A DNA stretch of 64,000 nucleotides from contig NC_015957.1 of NCBI RefSeq assembly GCF_000147815.2, forward strand, positions 9,052,001 to 9,116,000, in the 5' to 3' direction. The notes beneath the pieces were generated by a model, which was given only the letters and a program-made list of their open reading frames with translations, was not told the origin of the DNA and did no database searches. Below, piece by piece: positions 17,352 to 27,510 of this stretch. The stretch's first letter is position 1. Each line of letters starts with the position of its first letter. Origin of the DNA: Streptomyces violaceusniger Tu 4113. GTDB lineage: Bacteria > Actinomycetota > Actinomycetes > Streptomycetales > Streptomycetaceae. The position numbers and the translations under genes were made by a program.

Positions 17352-17987
17352 GCGCACTTCCTCCCGTTTTCTCGGACAACTAGCTGTTCCCCTAGTAGCC
17401 GTTCCCATAGTGGCCCATGACACACCACAGCCCATTCGGCGGCCGCGGCGATGCTAATGGACGCCTGGGGCGACGATGGCTACGACCATGGAACAGGGGA
17501 AACACACACAACGGGATGCGAGGGGACGAACTCAAGGTTCGCTGGTTTCCGACACTTTTGCGCAACTTTCACATCCGACAGGGGTGTTACCTCTGGCAAC
17601 CCCCAGCCACCAGCGGCGAACCGCGATGTGAGAGTCGACGTGCGGCTTCACAACTCGGTTACGGGGGCGAAACCATAATCGAACAGTTTCTCCCGTGACG
17701 AGACGGTCATCTTTTCCTACCAACAGCACTGCTAGAGTGCGCATCCGCCCCATACCCCTGATCCTGGGCTGGCATGCCCAACCCGGCCGGGAGGGGCGGA
17801 AGAAGACGCGACATGACACAGAGCAGCCATACCGCCGCACAGGGTGTCAACAACGGAAGGGACCTGGGGCACAACAGCGGCGCGGTATTTTCGACTCGGG
17901 GGACGATGCATTACCAGGTGCGCCATGCACGGTGATTCGCTTTCAAGACCCCTGCGCATACGTTAAATCGGGGAAGGTGTTTCGTAC
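17352..17987. promoter_or_regulatory. Divergent control region, sulfotransferase / LAL regulator
   Basis: 636 bases without a supported gene. TTCCCCTAGTAGCCG lies at 17387-17401, about 40 bases upstream of the sulfotransferase start. An inverted repeat GGGGT...ACCCC (17581-17585 and 17599-17603, with AGGGGT at 17580) lies in the middle. AT-rich patches near 17670-17740 are plausible promoter elements for the rightward regulator. GGGGAAGG (17970-17977) is the Shine-Dalgarno for the GTG at 17988. The CCCCTAR/AGGGGT words recur in the other divergent region of the cluster (24703-25036). Confidence 0.45.
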
Positions 17988-20798
17988 GTGTTGGTGGAGC
18001 GCGATCAGGAGATAGCCCGGCTCAATCGGCTCCTCTTCGAGGGCGCCCGCGAGGGAAGCCGGCTCGCCGTGATCAGCGGCGCCGTTACGTCGGGAAAGAC
18101 CGCACTGCTGCACACCATGGCGGACACGGCGGGTGGACGCGGCGTCCGGGTGCTGCCCGCGGTCGCCTCCGCCTCGGAGCAGAAGTTCCCGTATGCCGTG
18201 CTCGAGCAGCTCTACCAGGGCATGCCGGCCCATCTGCAGCCCTCCCGGCCGCGGCCGGGCCTCGAAGCGCTCCGGAACCCGCACGGCCCCATCGAGGCCG
18301 AACTCCCGCTGCTCCAGGACTTCCACCGCACGCTCGACGAGCTGACCGGGGACGCCCCCCTGCTGATCGCCATCGACGACGTCCAGTTCGCCGACCTTGC
18401 GTCGCTGCGCTGCCTGGCGTACGGCATCCGCCGCTGCCGCTCGGAGGCGCTGTCCGTCGTGGTCAGCCGCGGGTCGCTGACCGGCCCCGCCGCCACGGCC
18501 CTGGACGAGCTGCTGCACGAGCCGAAGGTGTGCCATGTCCGGCTCGCCCCGCTCACCGTCGCGGGCGTCTCCACGCTGCTGACCCAGGAGTTGGGCACCG
18601 CGGAGGCCGGGCGCCACGCCGCCGCGTACCACGAGATGACCGGCGGCAATCTGCTGCTGCTGCGCGGTCTCCTGGACGACAGGTTCTCCCGCCTCACCCG
18701 CGGCCCCCTCGACCCCGCGCCCGGAACGGACGCCCCGGTGGCCGGGGAGCTGTTCCGGCAGGCGGCGCTGTCCTGCGTGTACCGCGGCGGCCCGGCCCAT
18801 CGCCGGGTGGCCCACGGGGTCGCGCTGCTGGGTGACGCCACGTCCGTTCCCCTGCTGAGCGGGCTGATCGAGGTCGAGGAGCGGCTGGTCCGGCAGTCCG
18901 TCGGGCTGCTCACCGAGGTGGGCATCCTGCACGGCGGGCGGTTCCGCAGCGACGCGGTGCGCACCGTGCTGCTGGACGATCTGGAGCTGCACGAGCTCGG
19001 CCCGCTGCACCTGCGCGCCGCCCGGCTGCTGTACGAGGAGGGCGCCGACCCCGTCGACGTGGCCCGCCATCTGCTCAGCCACGAGGTGCCCGGGCCGGTC
19101 GAGGAGTGGATCTCGCAGGCACTGTGCGACGCGGCCGTGCACGCCATCGCCGCGGACCGCAGGGAACTCGCCATGAACTGCCTGCAGATGGCCGACCGGT
19201 ACAGCACCGACGAGCGCGAGGCGCTGCAGCTCCAGGCCACGATGGTGCAGGCCATGTGGCCGTTCAACCCGCTGTCCCAGATGCGGCGGCTGCAGGCGCT
19301 GGCCGGTCCGGCCGGCAGCGGGCTGCTGCCCGCGCCGCAGACCATCCCGGTCATCATCGGGCTGCTGGGGCTGGGGCGGATGGGCGAGGCGGCCGCCGCG
19401 CTGGAGCAGGTCAGCCGGGCCGCCGCCGAGCACCCGGGCACCGATCTCGACACCGCGCTGCGCGCCATCCGGCTCGCGCTGTCCTCCACCTACCCCGACC
19501 ACCCCGAACTGCGGCCCTTCCTGGACCAGGAGGAGTGCGACGGCCCCTGGGACATCGGCCCGCTGTCGCCTGGCCAGTCCCCGGAGTCGCCCCAGCTCAC
19601 CGCGTTCCGGGCGCTGCGGACCGTGCTGAGCCGCGGTGTCGACGAGCGCGCCGTGCGGGCCGCCGAGCGGGTGCTGGAGACCGTCCGGCTCTCCGACCGG
19701 ACGATGCTGACGGTGCACGCCGCGCTGCAGACGCTGGTGTACGCGGACCGCCACGCCACCGCCACCAGTTGGTGCGACCGGCTGATCGAGGAGACCTCGG
19801 AGCGCGGCGCCAAGGCGCTGCTGGCCTACTTCTGTGTGCTGCGGGCCCAGATCTCGCTGCGCGTCGGACGGTTGCGGGACACGGTCCGGTACGCGGAGCG
19901 GGCACTGGAGGAGCTTCCGGCGCGCGGCTGGGGGGTCACCGTCGGCATGCCGCTCGGGATGCTGATCAACGCGCACACCGCCATGGGCAACCACGACGCG
20001 GCGGCCGAACTGCTCGCCCGCCCGGTGCCGGAGGAGATGTACCGGAACCGCTTCGGGCTGCACTACCTCTACGCACGGGCCCGGCATCAACTGGCCACCG
20101 GCCGGCAGCACGCGGCCCTCACCGACTTCCGTGCCTGCGGCGAGAAGATGGCCGCCTGGGGCCTGGACTCGCCCGCCACCCTGACCTGGCGGCTCGGCGC
20201 CGCCGAGACCTGGCTGACCCTGGGCGGCCAGGAGCGGGCGGCGCGGCTGGCGGAGGAGCAGTTGGAGCTGGCCGGGGAGTCCTCGTCCCGCACCCGGGGC
20301 GCCGCGCTGCGGGTCCTGGCCGCCACCCGGCCGCCGAACGAGCGGATCGCGCTGCTGCAGCAGGCGGTGGGGGTGCTTCAGGCGAGCGGCGGCTGGTACG
20401 AGATGGCGCGGGCGCTGGCGGATCTGGCGGAGGCGCACAAGCTGCTCGGCGATCTGGACACCAGCCGGCTGATGACCCGCCGGGCCCTGCGGCTCGCGGA
20501 TAGCTGCGGCGCCGAGGAGTTGTCCCGTTCGCTGCAGCGCACTCCGGCCCGTTCGGCCCTGTCGGAAGCGACCCGAACCGGAGAGGATACGGCCGCCTTT
20601 TCCGAACTCTCCGATGCCGAGAGCCGGGTCGCAGCACTAGCAGCTTCCGGCTACACCAACCGGGAGATCGCCGCTAAGCTCTACATCACGATCTCCACGG
20701 TGGAACAACACTTGACCCGCGTCTACCGGAAGATCAACATCAGCCAGCGCCGAGAACTGCCCGCGAGCCTGGATTTCGATGTCGCTTACACCGCCTGA
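17988..20798 (+). CDS. LAL-family (large ATP-binding LuxR) transcriptional activator
   Basis: 936 residues, GTG start with GGGGAAGG 10 bases upstream. A Walker A GAVTSGKT lies near residue 30 and a Walker B-like LLIAIDDVQ near residues 125-133. A long helical, TPR-like middle follows. The C-terminal LuxR helix-turn-helix runs LSDAESRVAALAASGYTNREIA to about residue 925. LAL proteins are pathway-specific activators of modular PKS clusters. It is convergent with nothing and runs into the FAD oxidase gene 40 bases later. I saw no in-frame TTA codon in the parts I read, but I did not check the whole gene. Confidence 0.92.
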   Translation: MLVERDQEIARLNRLLFEGAREGSRLAVISGAVTSGKTALLHTMADTAGGRGVRVLPAVASASEQKFPYAVLEQLYQGMPAHLQPSRPRPGLEALRNPHGPIEAELPLLQDFHRTLDELTGDAPLLIAIDDVQFADLASLRCLAYGIRRCRSEALSVVVSRGSLTGPAATALDELLHEPKVCHVRLAPLTVAGVSTLLTQELGTAEAGRHAAAYHEMTGGNLLLLRGLLDDRFSRLTRGPLDPAPGTDAPVAGELFRQAALSCVYRGGPAHRRVAHGVALLGDATSVPLLSGLIEVEERLVRQSVGLLTEVGILHGGRFRSDAVRTVLLDDLELHELGPLHLRAARLLYEEGADPVDVARHLLSHEVPGPVEEWISQALCDAAVHAIAADRRELAMNCLQMADRYSTDEREALQLQATMVQAMWPFNPLSQMRRLQALAGPAGSGLLPAPQTIPVIIGLLGLGRMGEAAAALEQVSRAAAEHPGTDLDTALRAIRLALSSTYPDHPELRPFLDQEECDGPWDIGPLSPGQSPESPQLTAFRALRTVLSRGVDERAVRAAERVLETVRLSDRTMLTVHAALQTLVYADRHATATSWCDRLIEETSERGAKALLAYFCVLRAQISLRVGRLRDTVRYAERALEELPARGWGVTVGMPLGMLINAHTAMGNHDAAAELLARPVPEEMYRNRFGLHYLYARARHQLATGRQHAALTDFRACGEKMAAWGLDSPATLTWRLGAAETWLTLGGQERAARLAEEQLELAGESSSRTRGAALRVLAATRPPNERIALLQQAVGVLQASGGWYEMARALADLAEAHKLLGDLDTSRLMTRRALRLADSCGAEELSRSLQRTPARSALSEATRTGEDTAAFSELSDAESRVAALAASGYTNREIAAKLYITISTVEQHLTRVYRKINISQRRELPASLDFDVAYTA

Positions 20799-20837
20799 TA
20801 TCCCCGCGATGCCACTCGGCCCCAAGAGGTTGATGCC

Positions 20838-22496
20838 ATGACGTGCGCTACCGCGTCCGCCACGACCATGCTCGTGCCGGATTTCCCCTATTCCTATGAC
20901 AGGTGGCTGTCCCATCCAGCCGGTTTGGGCTCCCTGCCTGCTGCGATGCACGGGACCGAAGTCGCCGTCATCGGCGGCGGCATGTCCGGACTGACCGCGG
21001 CCCATGAGCTTCTACGACTAGGGCTTTCCCCAGTTCTTTATGAAGCGGAGCAACTGGGCGGCCGGATGCGGTCCACGCCCTTCCCCGGGAATCCGGAATA
21101 CAAGGCGGAGATGGGCGCGATGCGCTTTCCGGTCTCCGCCCGGTCGCTGTTCCATTACATCGATCTGCTGGGCCTGTCCACTCATCCTTTCCCTAATCCT
21201 TTGGCACCGGCCACCGCGAGCACGCTGATCGACCTGAACGGCGGCCAGGACCGGGCGCGCACCGCCGACGAGCTTCCGGGGGTCTACCAGGAGGTCGCCG
21301 ACGCGTGGGACAAGGCGCTCCAGGAGCGCGCCGACCTGGCCACGCTGCGGGACGCCATCCAGCGGCGGGACGCCACCACGCTGAAGACCATATGGAACGC
21401 GCTGGTCAAGGAGTTCGACGACCAGTCCTTCTACGGCTTCCTCGCCACCTCTTCCGCCTTCCAGTCGTTCCGCCACCGGGAGATCTTCGGCCAGGTGGGC
21501 TTCGGCACCGGCGGCTGGGACACCGACTTCCCCAACTCGGTGCTGGAGATCCTGCGCGTCGTGGTCACCGAGGCCGACGACAACCAGGTGGGCATAGTCG
21601 GCGGCTCCTCCCAGGTGCCGAACGGGCTGTGGGAGCACCAGCCCGAGACGCTCGCCCACTGGCCGCGAGGCACCTCGCTGGCCTCGCTGCACGGCGGCCG
21701 GCCCCGCCCCGCGGTCACCCGGCTGCGGCGGACCGCCGACGGCGTCCGGGTGACGGACGAGAGCGGCGAGGAGCGCGAGTTCCCCGCGGTGGTCTACAGC
21801 CCGCATGTGTGGACGCTGCTGAACCGGGTCGACTGCGATCCGTCGCTGCTGTCCACTCCGCTGTGGACGGCGGTGGAGCGCACCCACTACATGGGCGCGT
21901 CCAAGCTGTTCGTCCTGGTCGACCGGCCGTTCTGGCGGGACGCCGACCCGGCGACCGGCCACGACGTGATGAGCATGACGCTCACCGACCGGATGCCGCG
22001 CGGGGTCTATCTGTTCGACGACGGGCCCGACCGGCCCGGGGTCATGTGCCTGTCGTACACCTGGAACGACGACTCGCTGAAGGTCGCCACGCTCTCGGCC
22101 GAGGAGCGGCTGGAGACGCTGCTGACCAAGCTGGCCGCGATCTATCCGGATGTGGACATCCGGTCGCACATCATCGCGGGGCCGCTCACCGTCACCTGGG
22201 AGACCGAGCCCCGTTTCATGGGGGCCTTCAAGAACAATCTGCCCGGCCACTACCGCTATCAGCGGCGGCTGTTCACCCAGTTCATGCAGGACGGGATGGA
22301 TCCGGCGCAGCAGGGCTTCTTCCTGTGCGGGGACGATGTCTCCTGGACGGCCGGGTTCGCCGAGGGAGCGGTGACCACGGCGCTGAACGCGGTGTGGGGG
22401 GTGCTCCACCACCTCGGCGGCACCACGCATCCGGACAATCCGGGCCCCGGTGATCTCTTCGACACCTTCGCGCCGCTGGAGCTTCCGTACGACTGA
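20838..22496 (+). CDS. FAD-dependent amine oxidase / L-arginine 2-monooxygenase-like
   Basis: 552 residues. The dinucleotide-binding loop VAVIGGGMSG is at about residues 43-51, followed by YEAEQLGGRMRS. A C-terminal FAD motif FLCGDDVSWTAGFAEGAVTTAL is at about 490-515. The size and pattern match bacterial tryptophan/arginine 2-monooxygenases, which oxidatively decarboxylate an L-amino acid to its amide. In 4-guanidinobutyryl-primed polyketide pathways the enzyme makes 4-guanidinobutanamide from arginine. AGAGG sits 8 bases before the ATG. It is co-directional with, and 40 bases after, the LAL gene. Arginine as substrate is inferred from the neighbourhood. Confidence 0.83.
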   Translation: MTCATASATTMLVPDFPYSYDRWLSHPAGLGSLPAAMHGTEVAVIGGGMSGLTAAHELLRLGLSPVLYEAEQLGGRMRSTPFPGNPEYKAEMGAMRFPVSARSLFHYIDLLGLSTHPFPNPLAPATASTLIDLNGGQDRARTADELPGVYQEVADAWDKALQERADLATLRDAIQRRDATTLKTIWNALVKEFDDQSFYGFLATSSAFQSFRHREIFGQVGFGTGGWDTDFPNSVLEILRVVVTEADDNQVGIVGGSSQVPNGLWEHQPETLAHWPRGTSLASLHGGRPRPAVTRLRRTADGVRVTDESGEEREFPAVVYSPHVWTLLNRVDCDPSLLSTPLWTAVERTHYMGASKLFVLVDRPFWRDADPATGHDVMSMTLTDRMPRGVYLFDDGPDRPGVMCLSYTWNDDSLKVATLSAEERLETLLTKLAAIYPDVDIRSHIIAGPLTVTWETEPRFMGAFKNNLPGHYRYQRRLFTQFMQDGMDPAQQGFFLCGDDVSWTAGFAEGAVTTALNAVWGVLHHLGGTTHPDNPGPGDLFDTFAPLELPYD

Positions 22497-22525
22497 CGGC
22501 CACGGCCGTACGCATACAGCACACA

Positions 22526-22557
22526 AGGGGAGCCGACGCGCGCCGTCGGCTCCCCCT
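22526..22557. terminator. Bidirectional hairpin terminator
   Basis: A 12-bp perfect stem GGGGAGCCGACG (22527-22538) with CGTCGGCTCCCC (22544-22555) and a 5-base loop, flanked by an extra A/T pair. It lies between the convergent stops at 22496 and 22566. Confidence 0.85.
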
Positions 22558-22565
22558 GTCATGTC

Positions 22566-23975
22566 TCAGCCCTGGGCGATCTGCTCGAGCCGGCGCTTGT
22601 CCGGCTTGCCGTTGCGGTTGAGCGGGAAGCTCTCCAGCACCTCGACCCGGTTGGGCTGTTCGTAGAGCGGGAGCACCTGGCACAGCCGCTCCCGCCAGTG
22701 CTTGGCGTCCCGCAGCTCGTCGTCCTCCACGAAGAAGACCAACTGGGTGTCGCCGGCCCGGCGCTCGTCGGGGAGCGGCACGATCCGGGTGGAGATCTCG
22801 GCGAGGGCGGCCTTCCGCTCGATCAGCTCGGGGTGGAGCGTGTAGCCGGAGCGGTGCACCGCGAACTTCCGCCCGAGGACGAAGAGGTTGTCGTCGGCGT
22901 CGAGGTAACCGAGGTCGCCGGTGGTCTGCCAGCCGGTGGGCACGGCGTCGATGGTGCCGTCCTCGGCGAGATGGCCCTCGAGCGCGTCCGGGGTGTCGAC
23001 CTCGATCTCGCCGGCCTCGCCGGGGGCGGCCGGGTGGCCGTCCTCGTCGATGACGCGCAGCTTGATGCCCTCCATGGCCCGGCCGCAGGAGACCGGGTTC
23101 TCCAGGGTGGCGAAGGCTATGTTGCCCAGCTCGGTGCTGCCGTAGCTGTCCAGCAACGGCAGGCCGAACTCGGCCACATAGCGCTCGGAGAGCGCGCCGT
23201 CGAGCGGCGCGGCGCCCGAGCAGAACATCCGGACGCCTTCCAACTGCGCCCGCAGCGACGGCTTCCGGCCGACCAGGTTGAGCATGGTGCGGTAGCTCGA
23301 CGGAGTGGCGTCGATCACCGTGGCGCCGGTCCGTCCGGCCATCTGCACGGCCCGGTCCAGGCGCTTGTACGGGGCGATCACCAGCGAGCAGCGGGTGAGC
23401 CAGGCGATGAGCACCATGGACAGCCCGTACTGGTGGGCGAAGGGCAGCAGCGGCAGCAGCACGTCGTCCGGCCGGTGCCCGACCTGGGCGGCGTTGCGCT
23501 CCAGGTTGGTGAGGAACTTACGGCCGGACTTGACGGCGCCCTTGGGCTCGCCGGTGGAGCCGGAGGTCCACATGATCAGGCCGTCGCGGCGGTCGGCCCA
23601 GGCGTCGAAGGACAGCTCCCGGGGGTTAAGCGGGCGCCCGGCGGCCGGGGCGATCAGTTCGTAGAGGTTCACCGTACGGATGTCGGCGTGGATCGGGGCG
23701 TCGTCGTCCACGAAGGCGATCGTGGCGCCGGTGCGCTGGGCGATCCGCCGGGTCTCGTCCGGGTGCTCCTGCTGGTCGATCAGCACGATGGAGGCTCCCA
23801 CGTGCATGAGCGCGAACAGCACACTCACATAGGCGGCGGAGTTGCCCGCCTTGAAGATGACGCGGTCGCCGTGGGTCACCCCGTGCTCGCGGATCACATC
23901 GGCGACGCGCAGCGCGTCCAGCTCGAAGTCGGCCAGGGTCTGCACCGAGTCGAGCGCGTAGATCTTCGCGGTCAT
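22566..23975 (-). CDS. AMP-forming acyl-CoA ligase, likely 4-guanidinobutyrate activation
   Basis: 469 residues of the ANL superfamily. It has the phosphate-binding loop WTSGSTGEPKG (about 136-146), SYGSTELG, TTGDLGYLD, the hinge region VLGRKFAVHRSGYTLHP and the catalytic lysine in LNRNGKPDKRR near the C-terminus. It activates a carboxylic acid as acyl-AMP and transfers it to CoA. Together with the arginine-monooxygenase-like and acyltransferase genes this fits 4-guanidinobutyrate to its CoA ester. AAAGGAAAAGA precedes the ATG. It follows the thioesterase-like gene by 70 bases in one leftward operon. Confidence 0.85.
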   Translation of the reverse strand: MTAKIYALDSVQTLADFELDALRVADVIREHGVTHGDRVIFKAGNSAAYVSVLFALMHVGASIVLIDQQEHPDETRRIAQRTGATIAFVDDDAPIHADIRTVNLYELIAPAAGRPLNPRELSFDAWADRRDGLIMWTSGSTGEPKGAVKSGRKFLTNLERNAAQVGHRPDDVLLPLLPFAHQYGLSMVLIAWLTRCSLVIAPYKRLDRAVQMAGRTGATVIDATPSSYRTMLNLVGRKPSLRAQLEGVRMFCSGAAPLDGALSERYVAEFGLPLLDSYGSTELGNIAFATLENPVSCGRAMEGIKLRVIDEDGHPAAPGEAGEIEVDTPDALEGHLAEDGTIDAVPTGWQTTGDLGYLDADDNLFVLGRKFAVHRSGYTLHPELIERKAALAEISTRIVPLPDERRAGDTQLVFFVEDDELRDAKHWRERLCQVLPLYEQPNRVEVLESFPLNRNGKPDKRRLEQIAQG

Positions 23976-24045
23976 CGAACGTACTCTTTTCCTTTTCGCT
24001 CAGGGGTTCGCTCAGGAGATACGGGCAGCCCTGGGCGGGTCCCCC

Positions 24046-24702
24046 CTAGGCTCCCTGGTCTTCGAAGCCGGTCTCCCACTCGGCGTCGACGGGGACATAC
24101 GAGAGCAACTGGTCGTGCACCAGGTTGACGACCTCTCTCCGGCTCGAGTCGAGGTAGTAACGGGCGCCGGGAAACACCTCGAGGTCGAATCGTCCGCTCG
24201 TACGCCGCCGCCAGGCCCGTACGCCGCGCAGCGGGGTCTTGGGGTCGCCCTCACCGGCGAGGGCGACGATCCGGCAGCCGAGCTCCGGGGGCCCCAGGGA
24301 CATGCCCCAGTGCGCGGTGCGGCCGGATACGAACAGGGTCAGCAGCGCGGTCCCGGTCTCCCGTTCCAGGCGCTCGGCGACGCGGTAGGCGAGGTCGGCG
24401 CCGGCCCGGTGGCCGAAGAAGGCCAGCGGGCGGTCCATCCACTCCCCCAGCGCACCGAAGATCCGGTCCGCGAGGTCGGCCGAATCGGTCAGCCGCTCGT
24501 CGTCGTCGACGCCCACGTACAGGGGGTACTGGATCGCCAACACCTCGACGGTGGGCAGCAGAAGCTCGGACAGCGAGAGGTAGTACGCGGTGGAGTGGGC
24601 GGATTCCGGGAAACAGATCAGCCGGAAACTACTCGGAGTTTCCGTTTGCAATATCCGAATAAGGCCCACATCATCGGGCTTGATCTGGCTCAAGGAGTAC
24701 AT
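24046..24702 (-). CDS. Type II thioesterase homologue with degenerate active site
   Basis: 218 residues from the ATG at 24702 (an upstream TTG at 24813 is unlikely). The overall pattern is that of RifR/TEII alpha/beta-hydrolases: RLICFP early, then VEVLAIQYP, PLAFFGHRAGADLAYRVAERL, an AGEGDPKT loop and EVFPGARYYL. The nucleophile elbow GHSxG reads GHRAG (Arg codon 24406-24408, residue about 99). The usual catalytic GGH/GDH before FYL reads GAR (residue about 181). The HAGG oxyanion segment reads ESAH. It is therefore probably not a hydrolase, though the gene is intact and co-operonic with the ligase. It may have another role, such as a structural or binding partner of the PKS. Confidence 0.82.
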   Translation of the reverse strand: MYSLSQIKPDDVGLIRILQTETPSSFRLICFPESAHSTAYYLSLSELLLPTVEVLAIQYPLYVGVDDDERLTDSADLADRIFGALGEWMDRPLAFFGHRAGADLAYRVAERLERETGTALLTLFVSGRTAHWGMSLGPPELGCRIVALAGEGDPKTPLRGVRAWRRRTSGRFDLEVFPGARYYLDSSRREVVNLVHDQLLSYVPVDAEWETGFEDQGA

Positions 24703-24996
24703 CCCCGCGATTGCACTGAGGGGCCGGGCACGAGTGCGATGGTGGGGCGCGTCGACCACGCTCGTCCGAGATGCTGACTCCGTGAGGCTATGAGCCCTTC
24801 TCCTGACCCACAACCCCTAGTAACCGCTATTCGAGGTACGCGCTATATGCGGGTACCGCGCCATCCCGGCGTGGCCCGGGACACAGCGGGACACAGCAGG
24901 CGCCCCCTAAGGCCCCCTCACCCGTGCCACCACCCCCTAATCTGCAGGCAGTTAGGGGTCAGGAGTCAAGCCGTCGTGTTAAACAAGAGGAAAGTA
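24703..24996. promoter_or_regulatory. Divergent control region with CCCCTAR motifs
   Basis: The region between the leftward thioesterase/ligase operon and the rightward export operon. It contains ACCCCTAGTAACCG (24813-24826), CCCCTAA (24904-24910), and an inverted repeat CCCCTAA / TTAGGGG (24934-24940 and 24952-24958, 11-base spacer centred on CTGCAG). The two CCCCTAA copies are exactly 30 bases apart, about three helical turns. Similar words occur in the sulfotransferase/LAL control region. These are candidate sites for the cluster regulator; no protein binding is shown. A low-GC stretch follows (24975-25020). Confidence 0.45.
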
Positions 24997-25036
24997 ATGT
25001 TCTCCTCAAGCCAATTAAATCGGTGCGACGACAGCG

Positions 25037-25059
<23 letters not shown>
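24997..25059 (+). CDS. Putative 20-codon leader peptide overlapping the ABC transporter start
   Basis: An ATG at 24997 with an excellent Shine-Dalgarno (AAGAGGAAAG, 24985-24994) opens a 20-residue frame (MFSSSQLNRCDDSDEHNTSY) that stops at 25057-25059, 20 bases inside the exporter gene. The exporter's own ATG at 25037 has no clear Shine-Dalgarno and a stop just upstream. Translation of the exporter may thus depend on ribosomes finishing this leader. The seventh codon is TTA (25015-25017), which would tie it to the bldA tRNA. It could also be chance; no homologue is known to me. Confidence 0.45.
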
Positions 25060-26046
<987 letters not shown>

Positions 26047-26050
<4 letters not shown>

Positions 26051-27477
26051 GCTCCTCCTCTCGACCCACGTCCTCGACGGACGGGACCACGGGTGGCAAG
26101 GCCGCGGAGGAGAAGCCCGCGGCCGGCGCCGGGGCACCCACGCACCAGGGCGGCGCCGCCAGGGGCGGTGAGCACCGGCCCGCCGACCCCAGGACCCCCG
26201 CTGCCAGGCCGGAGGGGAACGGCACCACCGACCCGCGGAACCCCGAGCCCAAGTCCCCCGAGCCCAAGTCCCCCGAGGACGACGGCTTCGAGGACACCCG
26301 GACCGTGCTCGTCCGGTCCAAGCCGTCGGCCCCGCATCCGGGCGCCGAGGTGCAGAAGGCCACCCCGAACGCGCCGGTCAAGCACGAGGGCAAGGCGCCG
26401 GATGTCCGGCAGCCCGACCCCCGGCAGCAGCAGAACCGGCCGCAGGAGCACCGGCACCACGGGGCGGGCGCGGGCACCACCCACGGCGACATCGGGGACA
26501 CCCTGACGCTCGTCATCAAGCCCATTCCGGCCCCGTCGGCGTCCCAGGCCGCGCAGGACGCGAAGGCGGCGCTGAACGCCATCATCGCTGCGGCCGACGC
26601 CCGTTCGCCGCTCGTGGAGCCCGAGCCGGAGCCCGCCGAGCTCGAGCTCGAGCTGCCCGACTCCAAGTCCCGCGGCGGGCGCCACCGGCGCCGCGCCAAC
26701 CGGTGGCGGACGTTCTTCTTCATACTGTGGCGGGACATCTTCGTCACCGGCCGCGAGATGGGCCCCTTCCTGGGCCAGGTCATCGTGGAACCGTTCTTCA
26801 TGCTGTTCGTCTTCGGCAAGGTGCTCGGCGAGATCGGCTTCACCCAGCCCGGCTTCCAGCAGGTGCTGCTGCCCGGTGTGGTGGCGCTCAACAGCTTCCT
26901 GGTCGCCCTGCAGAACACCGCGCTGCCCCTGGCTATCGACTTCTCCTGGACCAAGGAGATCGAGGACCGATTGCTCGCACCCATCCCGGTCTCCCTGGTG
27001 GCGGTGGAGAAGGCGATCTTCGGCGCGATGCGCGGTCTGATCGGCTCCCTGATCATGATCCCGATCGGTCTGGCACTGCTGGACGACGTCTCCTGGCCGC
27101 TGGAGAAGATGCCGGTGACGCTGGGCATCCTGAGCCTGGGCGGACTGGTCGGCGGCTGCGTCGGCCTCACCCTGGGCACCCTGGCGCCCGCGCGTCATAT
27201 CTCCATCGTCTTCGCCATGACGCTCACCCCGATCATGTTCACCGGGGCCACGCAGTTCCCGTGGCGGAGCCTGGAGACCGTCCGCTGGTTCCAGATCCTG
27301 TGCAGCTTCAACCCGCTGACCTATGTCACCGAGGCGATGCGCGGACTGCTGCTGGCCCCAGGACCCAAGACACCGGAGTCGATTCCGCTGTGGATCTGCT
27401 TCTCCGCCATCGGAGCGGCGATCCTGATCTTCGGCTTCATCGGCATCCGGGGCTTCAACCGCCGGGCGCAGGACTGA
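26047..27477 (+). CDS. ABC-2 type permease (DrrB-like) with long disordered N-terminus
   Basis: 476 residues. Residues 1 to about 215 are hydrophilic, rich in Pro, Ala, Glu, Lys and Ser (for example an EPKSPEPKSPED repeat), with no predicted fold. A usual ABC-2 permease of about 250 residues with six membrane segments follows (GQVIVEPFFMLFVFGKVLGE; GTLAPARHISIVFAMTLTPIMF). Typical DrrB proteins are about 250-290 residues, so the extension nearly doubles the protein. It starts within the ATPase stop (ATGA), and the acyltransferase follows 33 bases later. Confidence 0.88.
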
Positions 27478-27510
27478 GCGACGGCAGGATCGAGAGTAAG
27501 GCACCACACC

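Noticed and set aside
24703..24813. Longer thioesterase start at 24813
   Set aside because: It begins with TTG without a Shine-Dalgarno, and the added 37 residues do not match the family; the ATG at 24702 fits the usual N-terminus.
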